Shown here piece by piece: positions 1-8,580 of a stretch of DNA of 64,000 bases. The notes below the pieces were generated by a model. That model did no database searches. It was given only the letters and a program-made list of their open reading frames with translations, and was not told the origin of the DNA. The translations under genes and the position numbers were made by a program. The stretch is from Mesorhizobium_K sp040049215 (GTDB lineage Bacteria; Pseudomonadota; Alphaproteobacteria; Rhizobiales; Rhizobiaceae), in assembly GCF_040049215.1 (NCBI RefSeq), contig NZ_JBDZDN010000001.1, positions 1,922,001-1,986,000 on the forward strand. The letters are read 5' to 3'. Each line of letters starts with the position of its first letter. The stretch's first letter is position 1.

Positions 1-279
1 CTTGTGGAACATGGCGTCGCGGGTGATGCCGGCATTGTTGACCAGAATGTCGACCGGCCCGAGATCGGCCTCGACCTGTTTGATGCCGGCAGCGCAGGCA
101 TCATAATCGGCGACCGACCATTTGTAGGTCTTGATGCCGGTCTCCGCCGTGAACTTGTGCGCCGCCTCGTCGTTGCCGGCATAGTTGGCGGCGACGGTGT
201 AGCCGGCTTTCTTCAACGCGACGGATATCGCCGCGCCTATGCCCCGCGAGCCTCCGGTGACGAGTGCGACTTTAGCCAT
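1..279 (-). CDS. phbB: Acetoacetyl-CoA reductase, N-terminal part (cut by window edge)
   Basis: The minus-strand frame from 279 to the window edge encodes 93 residues starting MAKVALVTGGSRGIGAAIS. This is an SDR Rossmann fold: the TGGSRGIG dinucleotide loop lies near residues 8-15 and the NNAG motif near residue 83. The family reduces acetoacetyl-CoA to (R)-3-hydroxybutyryl-CoA with NADPH, the second step of polyhydroxybutyrate synthesis. It lies directly downstream of phbA on the same strand, about 119 bases away, the classic phbAB order. The catalytic Ser/Tyr/Lys half lies outside the window. FabG is the alternative, but the neighbour makes PhbB far more likely. Confidence 0.9.
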   Translation of the reverse strand, partial: MAKVALVTGGSRGIGAAISVALKKAGYTVAANYAGNDEAAHKFTAETGIKTYKWSVADYDACAAGIKQVEADLGPVDILVNNAGITRDAMFHK

Positions 280-303
280 GAATGTTCCCTCCCTGGAATT
301 TTT

Positions 304-395
304 GGGCAGTGGGCAATAGGCAGTTGGAGAAGACGACTACCGCCTACCCGGGTTGGGTCTTTTCCCTACTGCCTACTGCCTATTCCCGACTGCCT
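304..395. repeat. Long imperfect inverted repeat in the phbA-phbB gap
   Basis: Two arms rich in GGCAGT/AATAGGCAGT units (about 304-325) and their complement ACTGCC/CTGCCTATT (about 366-394) can fold into a large hairpin with an approximately 40-base loop. The right arm itself contains tandem CTACTGCC units. The element ends a few bases before the phbA stop codon, so it lies in the phbA-phbB mRNA. It has no T-tract on either side, so it looks more like an intergenic palindromic repeat or mRNA-processing element than a simple terminator. Confidence 0.6.
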
Positions 396-398
396 CGT

Positions 399-1580
399 TC
401 AGTTCATCGCCTCGACGCACATGGCGACGCCCATGCCGCCGCCGATGCAGAGCGTGGCGAGGCCCTTCCTGGCGCCGCGGCGCTTCATCTCGTAGACCAG
501 CGTGTTGAAGATGCGCGCGCCGGATGCGCCGACCGGATGGCCGATGGCGATGGCGCCGCCGTTGACGTTCACGATCTCGGGGTTCCAGCCCATGTCCTTG
601 TTGACCGCGCACGCTTGTGCGGCGAAAGCCTCGTTGGCCTCGACGAGATCGAGGTCGCCGACCGACCAGCCGGCCTTTTCGAGCGCCTTGCGCGACGCGG
701 GAATAGGTCCCGTGCCCATGATCGCCGGGTCGACGCCGGCAGTCGCCCAGGACACGATTCGCACCAGCGGGGTGACGCCGCGCCGCGAGGCCTCGGCCTC
801 GGTCATCAGCACAACGGCGGCGGCGCCGTCATTGATGCCGGATGCGTTGGCAGCGGTCACCGTGCCCTCCTTGTCGAAGGCGGGCTTCAGCTTGGAGATG
901 GCTTCGATCGTGGTGCCGGCGCGGATATATTCGTCCTGGTCGACGACCGTATCGCCCTTGCGGCCCTTGATCGTGACTGGGACGATCTCGTCCTTGAACT
1001 TGCCGGCCTTCTGCGCCGCCTCTGCCTTGTTCTGCGAGGCGACGGCGAAACGGTCCTGATCGTCGCGGGTAAGCTGCCACTGACGTGCGACGTTCTCGGC
1101 GGTGTTGCCCATGTGGTAGCCGTGGAAGGCGTCGGTCAGCCCGTCCTTGATCATGGTGTCGATCAGCTTCAGGTCGCCCATCTTGGTGCCGCCGCGCAGA
1201 TATTGCGCGTGCGGAGCCATGGACATCGATTCCTGGCCGCCCGCGATTATGATCCTGGCATCGCCGGAGCTGATCTGCTGCATGCCGATGGCGATGGCGC
1301 GCAGGCCGGAACCGCAGAGCTGGTTGAGGCCCCAGGCAGTCGCTTCCTGCGGGATGCCGGCGCCCATGGCGGCCTGACGGGCCGGGTTCTGCCCTTGAGC
1401 GGCGGTGAGGATCTGGCCGAGGATGACCTCGTCGACTTCCTTGGGGTCAACGCCGGCACGGACAAGCGCTTCCTTGACCGCAATGGCGCCAAGTTCATGC
1501 GCGGGCGTGTTGGCAAAAGCTCCGTTGAAGGAGCCGACCGGGGTGCGGGCGGCGGCGGCTACGACGATGGAAGCGGACAT
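399..1580 (-). CDS. phbA: Acetyl-CoA acetyltransferase (beta-ketothiolase)
   Basis: This 393-residue protein matches the usual biosynthetic thiolase length. It condenses two acetyl-CoA to acetoacetyl-CoA, the first step of PHB formation. The nucleophilic cysteine is Cys89 in NQLCGSG, the GHPVGASG motif supplies the active-site histidine near residue 348, and the second cysteine is Cys378 in LCIGGGMG. These match the well-studied Zoogloea thiolase positions. The protein starts MSASIVVAAAARTPVGSF. It is transcribed toward phbB and divergently from phaR, whose product probably represses it through the 1581-1853 region. Confidence 0.97.
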   Translation of the reverse strand: MSASIVVAAAARTPVGSFNGAFANTPAHELGAIAVKEALVRAGVDPKEVDEVILGQILTAAQGQNPARQAAMGAGIPQEATAWGLNQLCGSGLRAIAIGMQQISSGDARIIIAGGQESMSMAPHAQYLRGGTKMGDLKLIDTMIKDGLTDAFHGYHMGNTAENVARQWQLTRDDQDRFAVASQNKAEAAQKAGKFKDEIVPVTIKGRKGDTVVDQDEYIRAGTTIEAISKLKPAFDKEGTVTAANASGINDGAAAVVLMTEAEASRRGVTPLVRIVSWATAGVDPAIMGTGPIPASRKALEKAGWSVGDLDLVEANEAFAAQACAVNKDMGWNPEIVNVNGGAIAIGHPVGASGARIFNTLVYEMKRRGARKGLATLCIGGGMGVAMCVEAMN

Positions 1581-1696
1581 GGCATTCTCCAGGTGGGTGC
1601 GGCTGAAGGCCGGATTTAGGAGCTTTCTTCCGCATTTCCATGATCCAAGTCAAACCGGAAATCAGTAATCCTCTCACGGAGAAGCGCCACGCCGAT

Positions 1697-1714
1697 TTAT
1701 GCTGCGCAGCATAA
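1697..1714. promoter_or_regulatory. 18-bp perfect palindrome, candidate PhaR operator
   Basis: TTATGCTGCGCAGCATAA is a perfect 18-bp palindrome. It lies in the divergent region between phbA (start 1580) and phaR (start 1854). A second TGC-rich stretch, GCGCTGCAGCATGGCA, follows at about 1722-1737. PhaR repressors are known to bind TGC-rich DNA near PHB genes and their own promoter, so this is the obvious operator candidate for control in both directions. The assignment to PhaR is inferred from position and composition. Confidence 0.55.
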
Positions 1715-1853
1715 TTTGCCGGCGCTGCAGCATGGCATTTATTCCGCACTGCACAAACCGCTTGGAATTGCGGCGCTTTTGGGCATATCCTGCCTGCAAG
1801 GCGCAATCGTTGCCGGGGCCGATGGGGGCTGCCGGTCTTCTGGGAGGATGTCG

Positions 1854-2453
1854 ATGCCCGCCAAGGACGAACCGGTTGTAATCAAGAAATACGCCAACCG
1901 CCGCCTCTACAATACGGGCACCAGCACTTACGTAACGCTCGAGGACTTGGCCGAGATGGTCAAGAAGGGCGAAGAGTTCACCGTGCAGGATGCCAAGACC
2001 GGCGACGACATCACCCATCCGGTTCTGACGCAGATCATCTTCGAGCTGGAGAACAAGGAAGGGCAGAACATGCTGCCGATTCCGTTCCTGCGCCAGCTCA
2101 TCTCCTTCTACGGCGACCAGATGCAGATGGTGGTGCCGAGCTTCCTCGAACAGTCGATGATCGCTTTCGCCAAGGAGCAGGAGCGCTTTCGCGAGCAGAT
2201 GAAGTCGGCGATCGGCAAGTCGCCGATGGACATGATGAAGATCGCCACGCCGATCAAGGCGATCGAGGAGCAGACGCGCCGCAACATCGAGCTGTTCCAG
2301 AACGCCATGCGCCTGTTCACGCCGTTTCCGCCCGGCGGCGGTCAGGCGGCGCCCGCCGAACCCAGCCGGAAGGACAGCGAGAAGTCCGAGGAGCTTTCGG
2401 AGCTGAAGCAGCAGATCGCCGCGATGCAGCGCAAGATCGACTCGATGGGCTAG
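1854..2453 (+). CDS. phaR: PHB synthesis repressor PhaR
   Basis: The product is a 199-residue DNA-binding regulator that senses PHB granules and represses PHB/phasin genes. It begins MPAKDEPVVIKKYANRRLYNT; the IKKYANRRLYNT block is the signature of the PHB/PHA accumulation regulator DNA-binding domain, followed by the accumulation-regulatory domain (TGDDITHPVLTQIIFELE near residues 45-62). The C-terminal third is charged and probably coiled (ELSELKQQIAAMQRKIDSMG). I chose ATG1854 because GGGAGG at 1842-1847 abuts the in-frame ATG1848 but sits six bases before 1854. The frame is open further upstream, but those residues do not resemble the family. Confidence 0.93.
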   Translation: MPAKDEPVVIKKYANRRLYNTGTSTYVTLEDLAEMVKKGEEFTVQDAKTGDDITHPVLTQIIFELENKEGQNMLPIPFLRQLISFYGDQMQMVVPSFLEQSMIAFAKEQERFREQMKSAIGKSPMDMMKIATPIKAIEEQTRRNIELFQNAMRLFTPFPPGGGQAAPAEPSRKDSEKSEELSELKQQIAAMQRKIDSMG

Positions 2454-2495
2454 AGTCGCGAGCCTCGGTACTCTCCTCAGAGAATTGGCGCAGCA

Positions 2496-2912
2496 GTGGT
2501 GAAGTATACCGCCATTGAATCAGGCTTTGCGTTGGCTTGCAGCGGCAGCGACCTGTTGGAACTGCATTGGCGCAACAATGGTATTGTCGCGGATTTCATC
2601 GATCCCGAAAACGATGATCGCCTGTGGCGCGTCGTGTTCGACGATGTCGATTTTATTCGTGTTCTTGACGAGTTTTACCTGAGTACCGAGGAGCATCCCC
2701 TCGACAAGGAAGGGCTTGTTCCGCAGAATTTCGCCTACTTGGTGGAAGGAAGCAGGTTTTATAGATCTCAATCAGACATGCTTCCAACCACTCTCCCAAA
2801 GGCACGTCATTATCGGTTTGTCACGGGATGGACCTGTCTGGACGTTATCTCCATGCTAGAGCCGAAGTTCGAGATTTCGGCGAAGTCCTCTAGAAGTGTC
2901 GACACAGCCTGA
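2496..2912 (+). CDS. Hypothetical protein, paralogue of the one at 3427
   Basis: This 138-residue soluble protein is of no family I recognise. By eye it is about 60% identical to the product at 3427-3831 over its first 120 residues. Shared blocks are SGFALACS.SDLLEL.WR, GIVADFIDP.ND.RLWRV, DEFY.STEE, KEGLV..NFAYLVE and the C-terminal CLDVIS. It is acidic and aromatic-rich, with no signal peptide or membrane segment. The GTG start at 2496 is supported by alignment with the ATG of the paralogue; no good ribosome site is visible. The DNA looks AT-richer than the neighbours, hinting at acquisition. Small size and duplication would fit an immunity-type protein, but nothing proves that. Confidence 0.8.
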   Translation: MVKYTAIESGFALACSGSDLLELHWRNNGIVADFIDPENDDRLWRVVFDDVDFIRVLDEFYLSTEEHPLDKEGLVPQNFAYLVEGSRFYRSQSDMLPTTLPKARHYRFVTGWTCLDVISMLEPKFEISAKSSRSVDTA

Positions 2913-2947
2913 CGGCTGGATCGGCCTGTAGCCGAGGAGCACCGCTC

Positions 2948-3376
2948 ATGACCGAACTCTCGCTGGCCAAGGCCAACGCCATTATCGCGGCGGCTTTCTC
3001 CAAGGCGGCCGAGCTGAAGCTGAAGCCGCTCGGCATCGTGGTGCTCGACGCGGGCGGGCACCCTGTGGCGCTGCAGCGGCAGGACGGGGCGTCGATGCTG
3101 CGCACCGAAATCGCGTCGGGCAAGGCCTATGGCGGGCTTGCTGTCGGTTCGGGCTCGCGGGCGCTGAGCAAGACGGCGGTCGACAGGCCGCATTTCGTCC
3201 AGGGCCTGTCGGGCGTATCCGGCGGCAAGATCGTGCCCGTGCCGGGCGGCGTGCTCATCAGGGCGAAGTCGGGCGCGATCCTCGGCGCCGTCGGCGTGTC
3301 GGGCGATACGTCCGACAATGACGAGGCAGTCGCCATTGCGGGCATAGAAGCTGCCGGCTTCACCGCTGAGGGGTAA
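2948..3376 (+). CDS. GlcG/HbpS family (DUF336) heme-binding-like protein
   Basis: This 142-residue protein of the GlcG/HbpS fold starts MTELSLAKANAIIAAAFSKA and contains the family blocks LGIVVLDAGGHPVALQRQDGAS and GGVLIR..GAILGAVGVSGDTSDNDEAVAIAGIEAAG. Members bind heme or corrinoid-like ligands, or act as accessory subunits of oxidative enzymes, and the exact role here is unknown. A ribosome site (GAGGAG, 2934-2939) precedes ATG2948. It sits between two paralogous hypothetical genes in the same direction, so either it was inserted between them or the pair was duplicated around it. Confidence 0.88.
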   Translation: MTELSLAKANAIIAAAFSKAAELKLKPLGIVVLDAGGHPVALQRQDGASMLRTEIASGKAYGGLAVGSGSRALSKTAVDRPHFVQGLSGVSGGKIVPVPGGVLIRAKSGAILGAVGVSGDTSDNDEAVAIAGIEAAGFTAEG

Positions 3377-3426
3377 TTCAGACCGGCAGCGAGAGTTCAT
3401 GCATTCCCCTGAAGATCGGCGTTGCG

Positions 3427-3831
3427 ATGGTGAGGTATATCCCTATCGATTCAGGTTTTGCTCTGGCCTGCAGCACCAGCGACCTTCTGGAGCTGAGGTG
3501 GAGACACGAGGGCATCGTTGCAGACTTCATTGACCCGACAAACGATGAGCGCCTATGGCGGGTTCAGTTTGACGAAGTTATCGCCATTCGTGTCATTGAC
3601 GAATTCTACATCAGCACCGAGGAGGAGACCCCAAAAGAGGGTCTTGTTGCAGAGAATTTTGCCTACCTGGTAGAGAACCGCCAATTTTTTAGATCTCAGC
3701 CCGAGCTACTTAGGCGCGATATGGACTTCCGCCACTATCAGTTTGTGACGGCTTGGGCGTGTTTGGACGTAATCTCTCATAAGCTGCGCAGGTTCGGCTT
3801 GCCATTGAGGGCAGCAGGAAACTGCCGATAG
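3427..3831 (+). CDS. Hypothetical protein, paralogue of the one at 2496
   Basis: The product has 134 residues, starts MVRYIPIDSGFALACSTSDLLEL, and shares its core with the product at 2496-2912 (GIVADFIDP, RLWRV, DEFYISTEE, NFAYLVE, RSQPELL, CLDVIS). The C-terminal 15 residues diverge between the copies. The sequence just before the start is also similar in both copies (ATCGGCGTTGCGATGG versus TTGGCGCAGCAGTGG), suggesting a duplication that took in the translation start. It has no recognisable domain, signal peptide or membrane segment. The gene converges on the membrane protein at 3837-4244 with only five bases between them. Confidence 0.8.
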   Translation: MVRYIPIDSGFALACSTSDLLELRWRHEGIVADFIDPTNDERLWRVQFDEVIAIRVIDEFYISTEEETPKEGLVAENFAYLVENRQFFRSQPELLRRDMDFRHYQFVTAWACLDVISHKLRRFGLPLRAAGNCR

Positions 3832-3836
3832 CGCGC

Positions 3837-4244
3837 TCAGTTTACGCTGATGTCGCGGCCGGCGGAGCGCAGCGACACCGAGAAGCCGGCGAGCACGTCG
3901 ATCAGCGAAATCACCATGAGGACGAAGAACACAGGGTGCGCGGCGCCGCGCACCAGCAGGAACTCGACCAGGAAGGCGACGAAGACGAAGGTCGACAGAA
4001 GGTGGTCGATCACCGAGGCGTTGGACGTGCGCGTCGACTTGACGATCTCGACGAAGAACAGCACCAGCGCGATGACGATCATCAATATGCCTGTTGTCAT
4101 CGAGAAGACGCCGCCCGACATCATGCGGAAGGAGAAAAGCTCGGTCTGCCAGGGATCGCCGTTGGGCCCGTCGCCCAACAGGCCGGCCAGCCCAAGATTG
4201 TAGAGGATGAAGGACACGACCAGCAGCGGGACGCTCGACAGCAT
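3837..4244 (-). CDS. Small four-helix membrane protein, unknown function
   Basis: This 135-residue inner-membrane protein has about four hydrophobic segments: residues 5-24 (VPLLVVSFILYNLGLAGLLG), about 42-67 (MMSGGVFSMTTGILMIVIALVLFFVEI), about 80-98 (HLLSTFVFVAFLVEFLLV) and about 104-122 (VFFVLMVISLIDVLAGFSV). It looks like a conserved rhizobial membrane protein, but I do not recognise a named family or functional motif. The start at 4244 follows a GGGAGAA ribosome-site-like stretch (on the minus strand). It is divergent from glmM, with 257 bases between them. Confidence 0.8.
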   Translation of the reverse strand: MLSSVPLLVVSFILYNLGLAGLLGDGPNGDPWQTELFSFRMMSGGVFSMTTGILMIVIALVLFFVEIVKSTRTSNASVIDHLLSTFVFVAFLVEFLLVRGAAHPVFFVLMVISLIDVLAGFSVSLRSAGRDISVN

Positions 4245-4501
4245 GGTTTTCTCCCGGAGAAACTTTTGTCCTGTCCTGTAGAGAGCGCGTTCCGCGTTGC
4301 GTCAAGGCCCGGCCTGACGGCGGTGCTTCCTTGCTGCTTAGTCCAGGTCACCGGTCATCTTTACCAACCCCACAAATCGACAATGATTTCGAAGGGTTCG
4401 TAACATAGACTCACCAAATGTGATGCGTGGCGCGTTGCTTTCTGTGGCAGAAACCGCGCCAAAGGCGCCGGAAGCGCCAAGCTTTTCGGGGACGAACTTA
4501 G

Positions 4502-5854
<1,353 letters not shown>

Positions 5855-5943
5855 CTGGCACGACTCCCTGTCACCTTCTTTGAGATGCGTGTCCGAGCCC
5901 CTATATTCAGGGCGATACTTTGCCGAGGTTCGAGGAGCCCGCG

Positions 5944-6345
5944 ATGGACGCGAAGACCTATCCCGTTAGCCACACCGACGCCGAGTGGCGCGAAAAGCTT
6001 ACGCCGGAACAATATCAGGTGATGCGCAACCACGGCACCGAGCGCCCGGGAAGCTGCGCGCTGCTCCATGAGAAGCGCGCCGGCGCCTTCACTTGCGCCG
6101 GCTGTGACCAGCCGCTCTTCGAATCCAAGCTGAAGTTCGAGAGCGGCACCGGCTGGCCGAGCTTCAACGACCCGATTCCAGGTGCGGTCGAGACAACGAC
6201 GGACCGCGCCTATGGCATGGTGCGCACCGAGGTGCATTGCGCGCGTTGCGGCAGCCATCTCGGGCATGTGTTCGAGGACGGGCCGCCGCCGACCTTCTTG
6301 CGCTATTGCATCAACGGCGTGGCGCTGAATTTTCAGCCGGCCTGA
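5944..6345 (+). CDS. msrB: Peptide-methionine (R)-S-oxide reductase
   Basis: This 133-residue MsrB reduces methionine-R-sulfoxide in proteins. Two CxxC pairs that hold zinc are visible (CAGC near 47-50 and CARC near 98-101). The fold signature ESGTGWPSFNDPI and the catalytic cysteine in RYCINGVALNF (about residue 122) are intact. ATG5944 has CGAGGAG at 5931-5937 as ribosome site; a longer reading from 5920 would add eight unconserved residues. It probably has its own promoter after glmM. Confidence 0.96.
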   Translation: MDAKTYPVSHTDAEWREKLTPEQYQVMRNHGTERPGSCALLHEKRAGAFTCAGCDQPLFESKLKFESGTGWPSFNDPIPGAVETTTDRAYGMVRTEVHCARCGSHLGHVFEDGPPPTFLRYCINGVALNFQPA

Positions 6346-6354
6346 GGATATTCG

Positions 6355-7311
6355 CTATGAAGCGATCTTCTGCTGACGCTCCGGCGGCGGCAGGAGAATG
6401 TTTCCGCGGCCGGCGCGCAGCAGCGCGCTGTCGAGCGCGTGCGGGATGAACTCCTGGTGCATCCTGGCGACGTCAAGCAGCCTCTCGAGGTCGATGCCGG
6501 TTTCGATGCCCATGCCGTGCAGCATGTTGATCATGTCTTCCGTCGCGATGTTGCCGGTGGCGCCCGGCGCATAGGGGCAGCCGCCCATGCCGGCGACGCC
6601 GCCGTCGAAGCGGCTTATGCCGGCCTCCAGCGCGGCCAGCGTGTTGGCCAGCGCCATGTCGCGGGTGTTGTGCAGATGCATGTTGAAAGTGACTTCCGGA
6701 TAGCGCCCGACCAGATTTGAAGCGACGTCGTAGACGAGGCGTGGATTGGCGACGCCGATCGTGTCCGCGATCGAGATGGCGTCGATGCCGAGTTCGACGT
6801 AGCGGCCGGCGATGCGGTCCAGCGTCTGGATCGGCACCTGCCCCTCGAACGGGCAGCCGAGCGCGCAGATCATGCTGCCCACCGTACGAAATCCCTCGCT
6901 GCGGGCGAGGCGCTGCATGGCTGCGATCTCCTCAAGGGTCTCGTCGATCGAGTGGTTCCCGTTGGCGCGGTTATGCGATTCCGTCACCGACAGCATGAAG
7001 GACACGGTATCGATGCGGTCGCGAAGGGGGCGGACGCGCTCCAGGCCGCGCAAATTGGGAACAAGCGCGCGGTAGCTGACGCCTGGAACAATATCGATGC
7101 CGGCAACCACGTCCTCGGCATCGACGAATTGCGGAATCGCCTTGGGGTGGACGAAGGAGGTGACCTGGATCTCCGGCAGGCCGGTACGCGACAGGGCGTT
7201 GATCACCTTGATCTTGGTCCCGGTCGGGACGAACTGCTTCTCGGACTGGAAGCCGTCGCGCGGACCGACCTCCATGATGTGGACTTTCTTGACTTTGTCC
7301 GTCGCCAGCAT
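6355..7311 (-). CDS. Hydroxymethylglutaryl-CoA lyase family enzyme
   Basis: This 318-residue DRE-TIM barrel lyase cleaves HMG-CoA to acetoacetate and acetyl-CoA in leucine breakdown, or acts on a close relative. The metal/catalytic start VGPRDGFQ (15-22), the HLHNTRDM metal site (about 213-220) and the flexible loop GMGGCPYAPGATGNIATED are all present; the GGCPYAPGATGN block is the HMG-CoA lyase signature. It lies 99 bases downstream of the Gfo/Idh gene on the same strand, so co-transcription is plausible. Leucine-pathway partners (MCC, isovaleryl-CoA dehydrogenase) are not nearby, so another 3-hydroxy-3-methylacyl substrate is possible. Confidence 0.88.
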   Translation of the reverse strand: MLATDKVKKVHIMEVGPRDGFQSEKQFVPTGTKIKVINALSRTGLPEIQVTSFVHPKAIPQFVDAEDVVAGIDIVPGVSYRALVPNLRGLERVRPLRDRIDTVSFMLSVTESHNRANGNHSIDETLEEIAAMQRLARSEGFRTVGSMICALGCPFEGQVPIQTLDRIAGRYVELGIDAISIADTIGVANPRLVYDVASNLVGRYPEVTFNMHLHNTRDMALANTLAALEAGISRFDGGVAGMGGCPYAPGATGNIATEDMINMLHGMGIETGIDLERLLDVARMHQEFIPHALDSALLRAGRGNILLPPPERQQKIAS

Positions 7312-7410
7312 AACGAGACTCCCGCTTACCCGATCTCATATGGCCGTCGCGCGCTGCAATGCAAAGGCCTTTTCACGAGGCTGCCTGGCGTCATTCCAGG
7401 ATGAGACGGC

Positions 7411-8433
7411 TCAGACTTTCACCCGTTCGCCCGTCTCGGACGAGCGCAGGATCGCCGCGATCAGCCTGTGAACCTTCAGCGCCCCGCGGCCGGTGACGGC
7501 AGGATCGCGGTCATCCCGGATGGCCTCGAGGAAATCCTCGATGACGGCGCGGTGGTGCTGGTGCGGGAAGGCCATCGGGTCGGCACCCGCGCCGCCGCCC
7601 AACGCGCCGTCATCGACGAGTTCCTCGGTGCCGTCATGGAATTGAGCGATGAGCTGCGCGCCTTCGATGCGGGCCATGCCCTTGGTGCCGATGATCTCGA
7701 CCGCGTCGGGAATACCGGGGTAGGCGGTGGTGGTGGCGCTGATGGAGCCGATGCCGCCATTGGCGAATTTCGTCGCGGCGAAAGCAAGATCTTCGGTCTC
7801 CATCCTGTGAACCGGACTGGTGGCTGCATAGCCGGTCACTTCTTCGGGCAAGCCGGCTAAGGAAATCATCAGGTCGAGCGTATGGATCGCCTGGGTGAGC
7901 AGCACGCCGCCACCGTCGCGCGCCCTGGTGCCGCGACCGGGCTGGTCGTAATAGCTTTGCGGCCGCCAGTTGTAGAGCCGCACCGAGGCGCTGACGATGT
8001 CGCCGAGGCGGCCTTCGCGGATCAGGCCGGAGAACGCGACGCTGACCGGGCGGAAGCGGTGCTGCAGCACGACGCCGAGTTTTATGCCGGCTGTTTCGGC
8101 GACTGCGACGAGCTCCTCGGCGCGTTCGAGGCTGGTTTCGAGCGGCTTCTCCAGAAGGACGTGCTTGCCCGCGTCCGCCGCGCGGCGGACGAAATCGAGA
8201 TGGGTGTTGGGCGGCGTCAGAAGCAGCACGGCGTCAATCGAGGAATCGCCGAAAACGGCATCCGCATTCTCGCAGACGGGGAAGCCGTAGGTATCCGCGA
8301 AAGCCTGGCGGCGCTCGACGCTCGGACTGAAGGCGGCCACGACTTCGACGTGTTCCTTAAGATCCTGAAGGCTTTTTGCATGAGGCGCGGACGCCATGCC
8401 GAGTCCGACGATGCCGATTCGAGTCTTCTTCAT
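7411..8433 (-). CDS. Gfo/Idh/MocA family oxidoreductase
   Basis: This 340-residue NAD(P)-dependent sugar or sugar-acid dehydrogenase-like protein has the Rossmann start MKKTRIGIVGLGMASAPHAKSL and the LLEKPLETS motif (EKP, near 95). A C-terminal alpha/beta domain follows with YNWRPQSYYDQPGRGTRARDGGGVLLTQAIHTLD. I placed the start at 8433: GGGGAG lies eleven bases upstream, and an intervening ATG in another frame closes at once. It is divergent from uxaC, sharing a promoter region with a GntR-type palindrome, which suggests a role around hexuronates or related sugars. The substrate cannot be read from the sequence. Confidence 0.88.
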   Translation of the reverse strand: MKKTRIGIVGLGMASAPHAKSLQDLKEHVEVVAAFSPSVERRQAFADTYGFPVCENADAVFGDSSIDAVLLLTPPNTHLDFVRRAADAGKHVLLEKPLETSLERAEELVAVAETAGIKLGVVLQHRFRPVSVAFSGLIREGRLGDIVSASVRLYNWRPQSYYDQPGRGTRARDGGGVLLTQAIHTLDLMISLAGLPEEVTGYAATSPVHRMETEDLAFAATKFANGGIGSISATTTAYPGIPDAVEIIGTKGMARIEGAQLIAQFHDGTEELVDDGALGGGAGADPMAFPHQHHRAVIEDFLEAIRDDRDPAVTGRGALKVHRLIAAILRSSETGERVKV

Positions 8434-8494
8434 GCCGGCATTTTCTCCCCCACGAACACTTTCCTCATCGCACGATAGGCGTTGAAAAGTCATC

Positions 8495-8519
8495 ATACAA
8501 CTTTACAGATTTTGTATGT
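8495..8519. promoter_or_regulatory. Inverted repeat CATACAA/TTGTATG, candidate GntR operator
   Basis: CATACAA (8495-8501) and TTGTATG (8513-8519) form an exact 7-bp inverted repeat around an 11-base spacer. It sits in the 147-base region between the Gfo/Idh gene (start 8433) and uxaC (start 8581). GntR/FadR-type regulators favour TTGTAT/ATACAA half sites, and such a regulator is encoded within the uxaC operon at 12908. It may control both directions. The site is seen in the sequence; the pairing with that regulator is inference. Confidence 0.5.
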
Positions 8520-8580
8520 TGACAATCCCGGTCGCGCCCGTACGTTTGGCGCCGGATCGGGGAGGAGACAGGCTGTAACG

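Noticed and set aside
282..1619. 445-residue open frame on the plus strand
   Set aside because: It is antisense to phbA, which is complete with catalytic residues.
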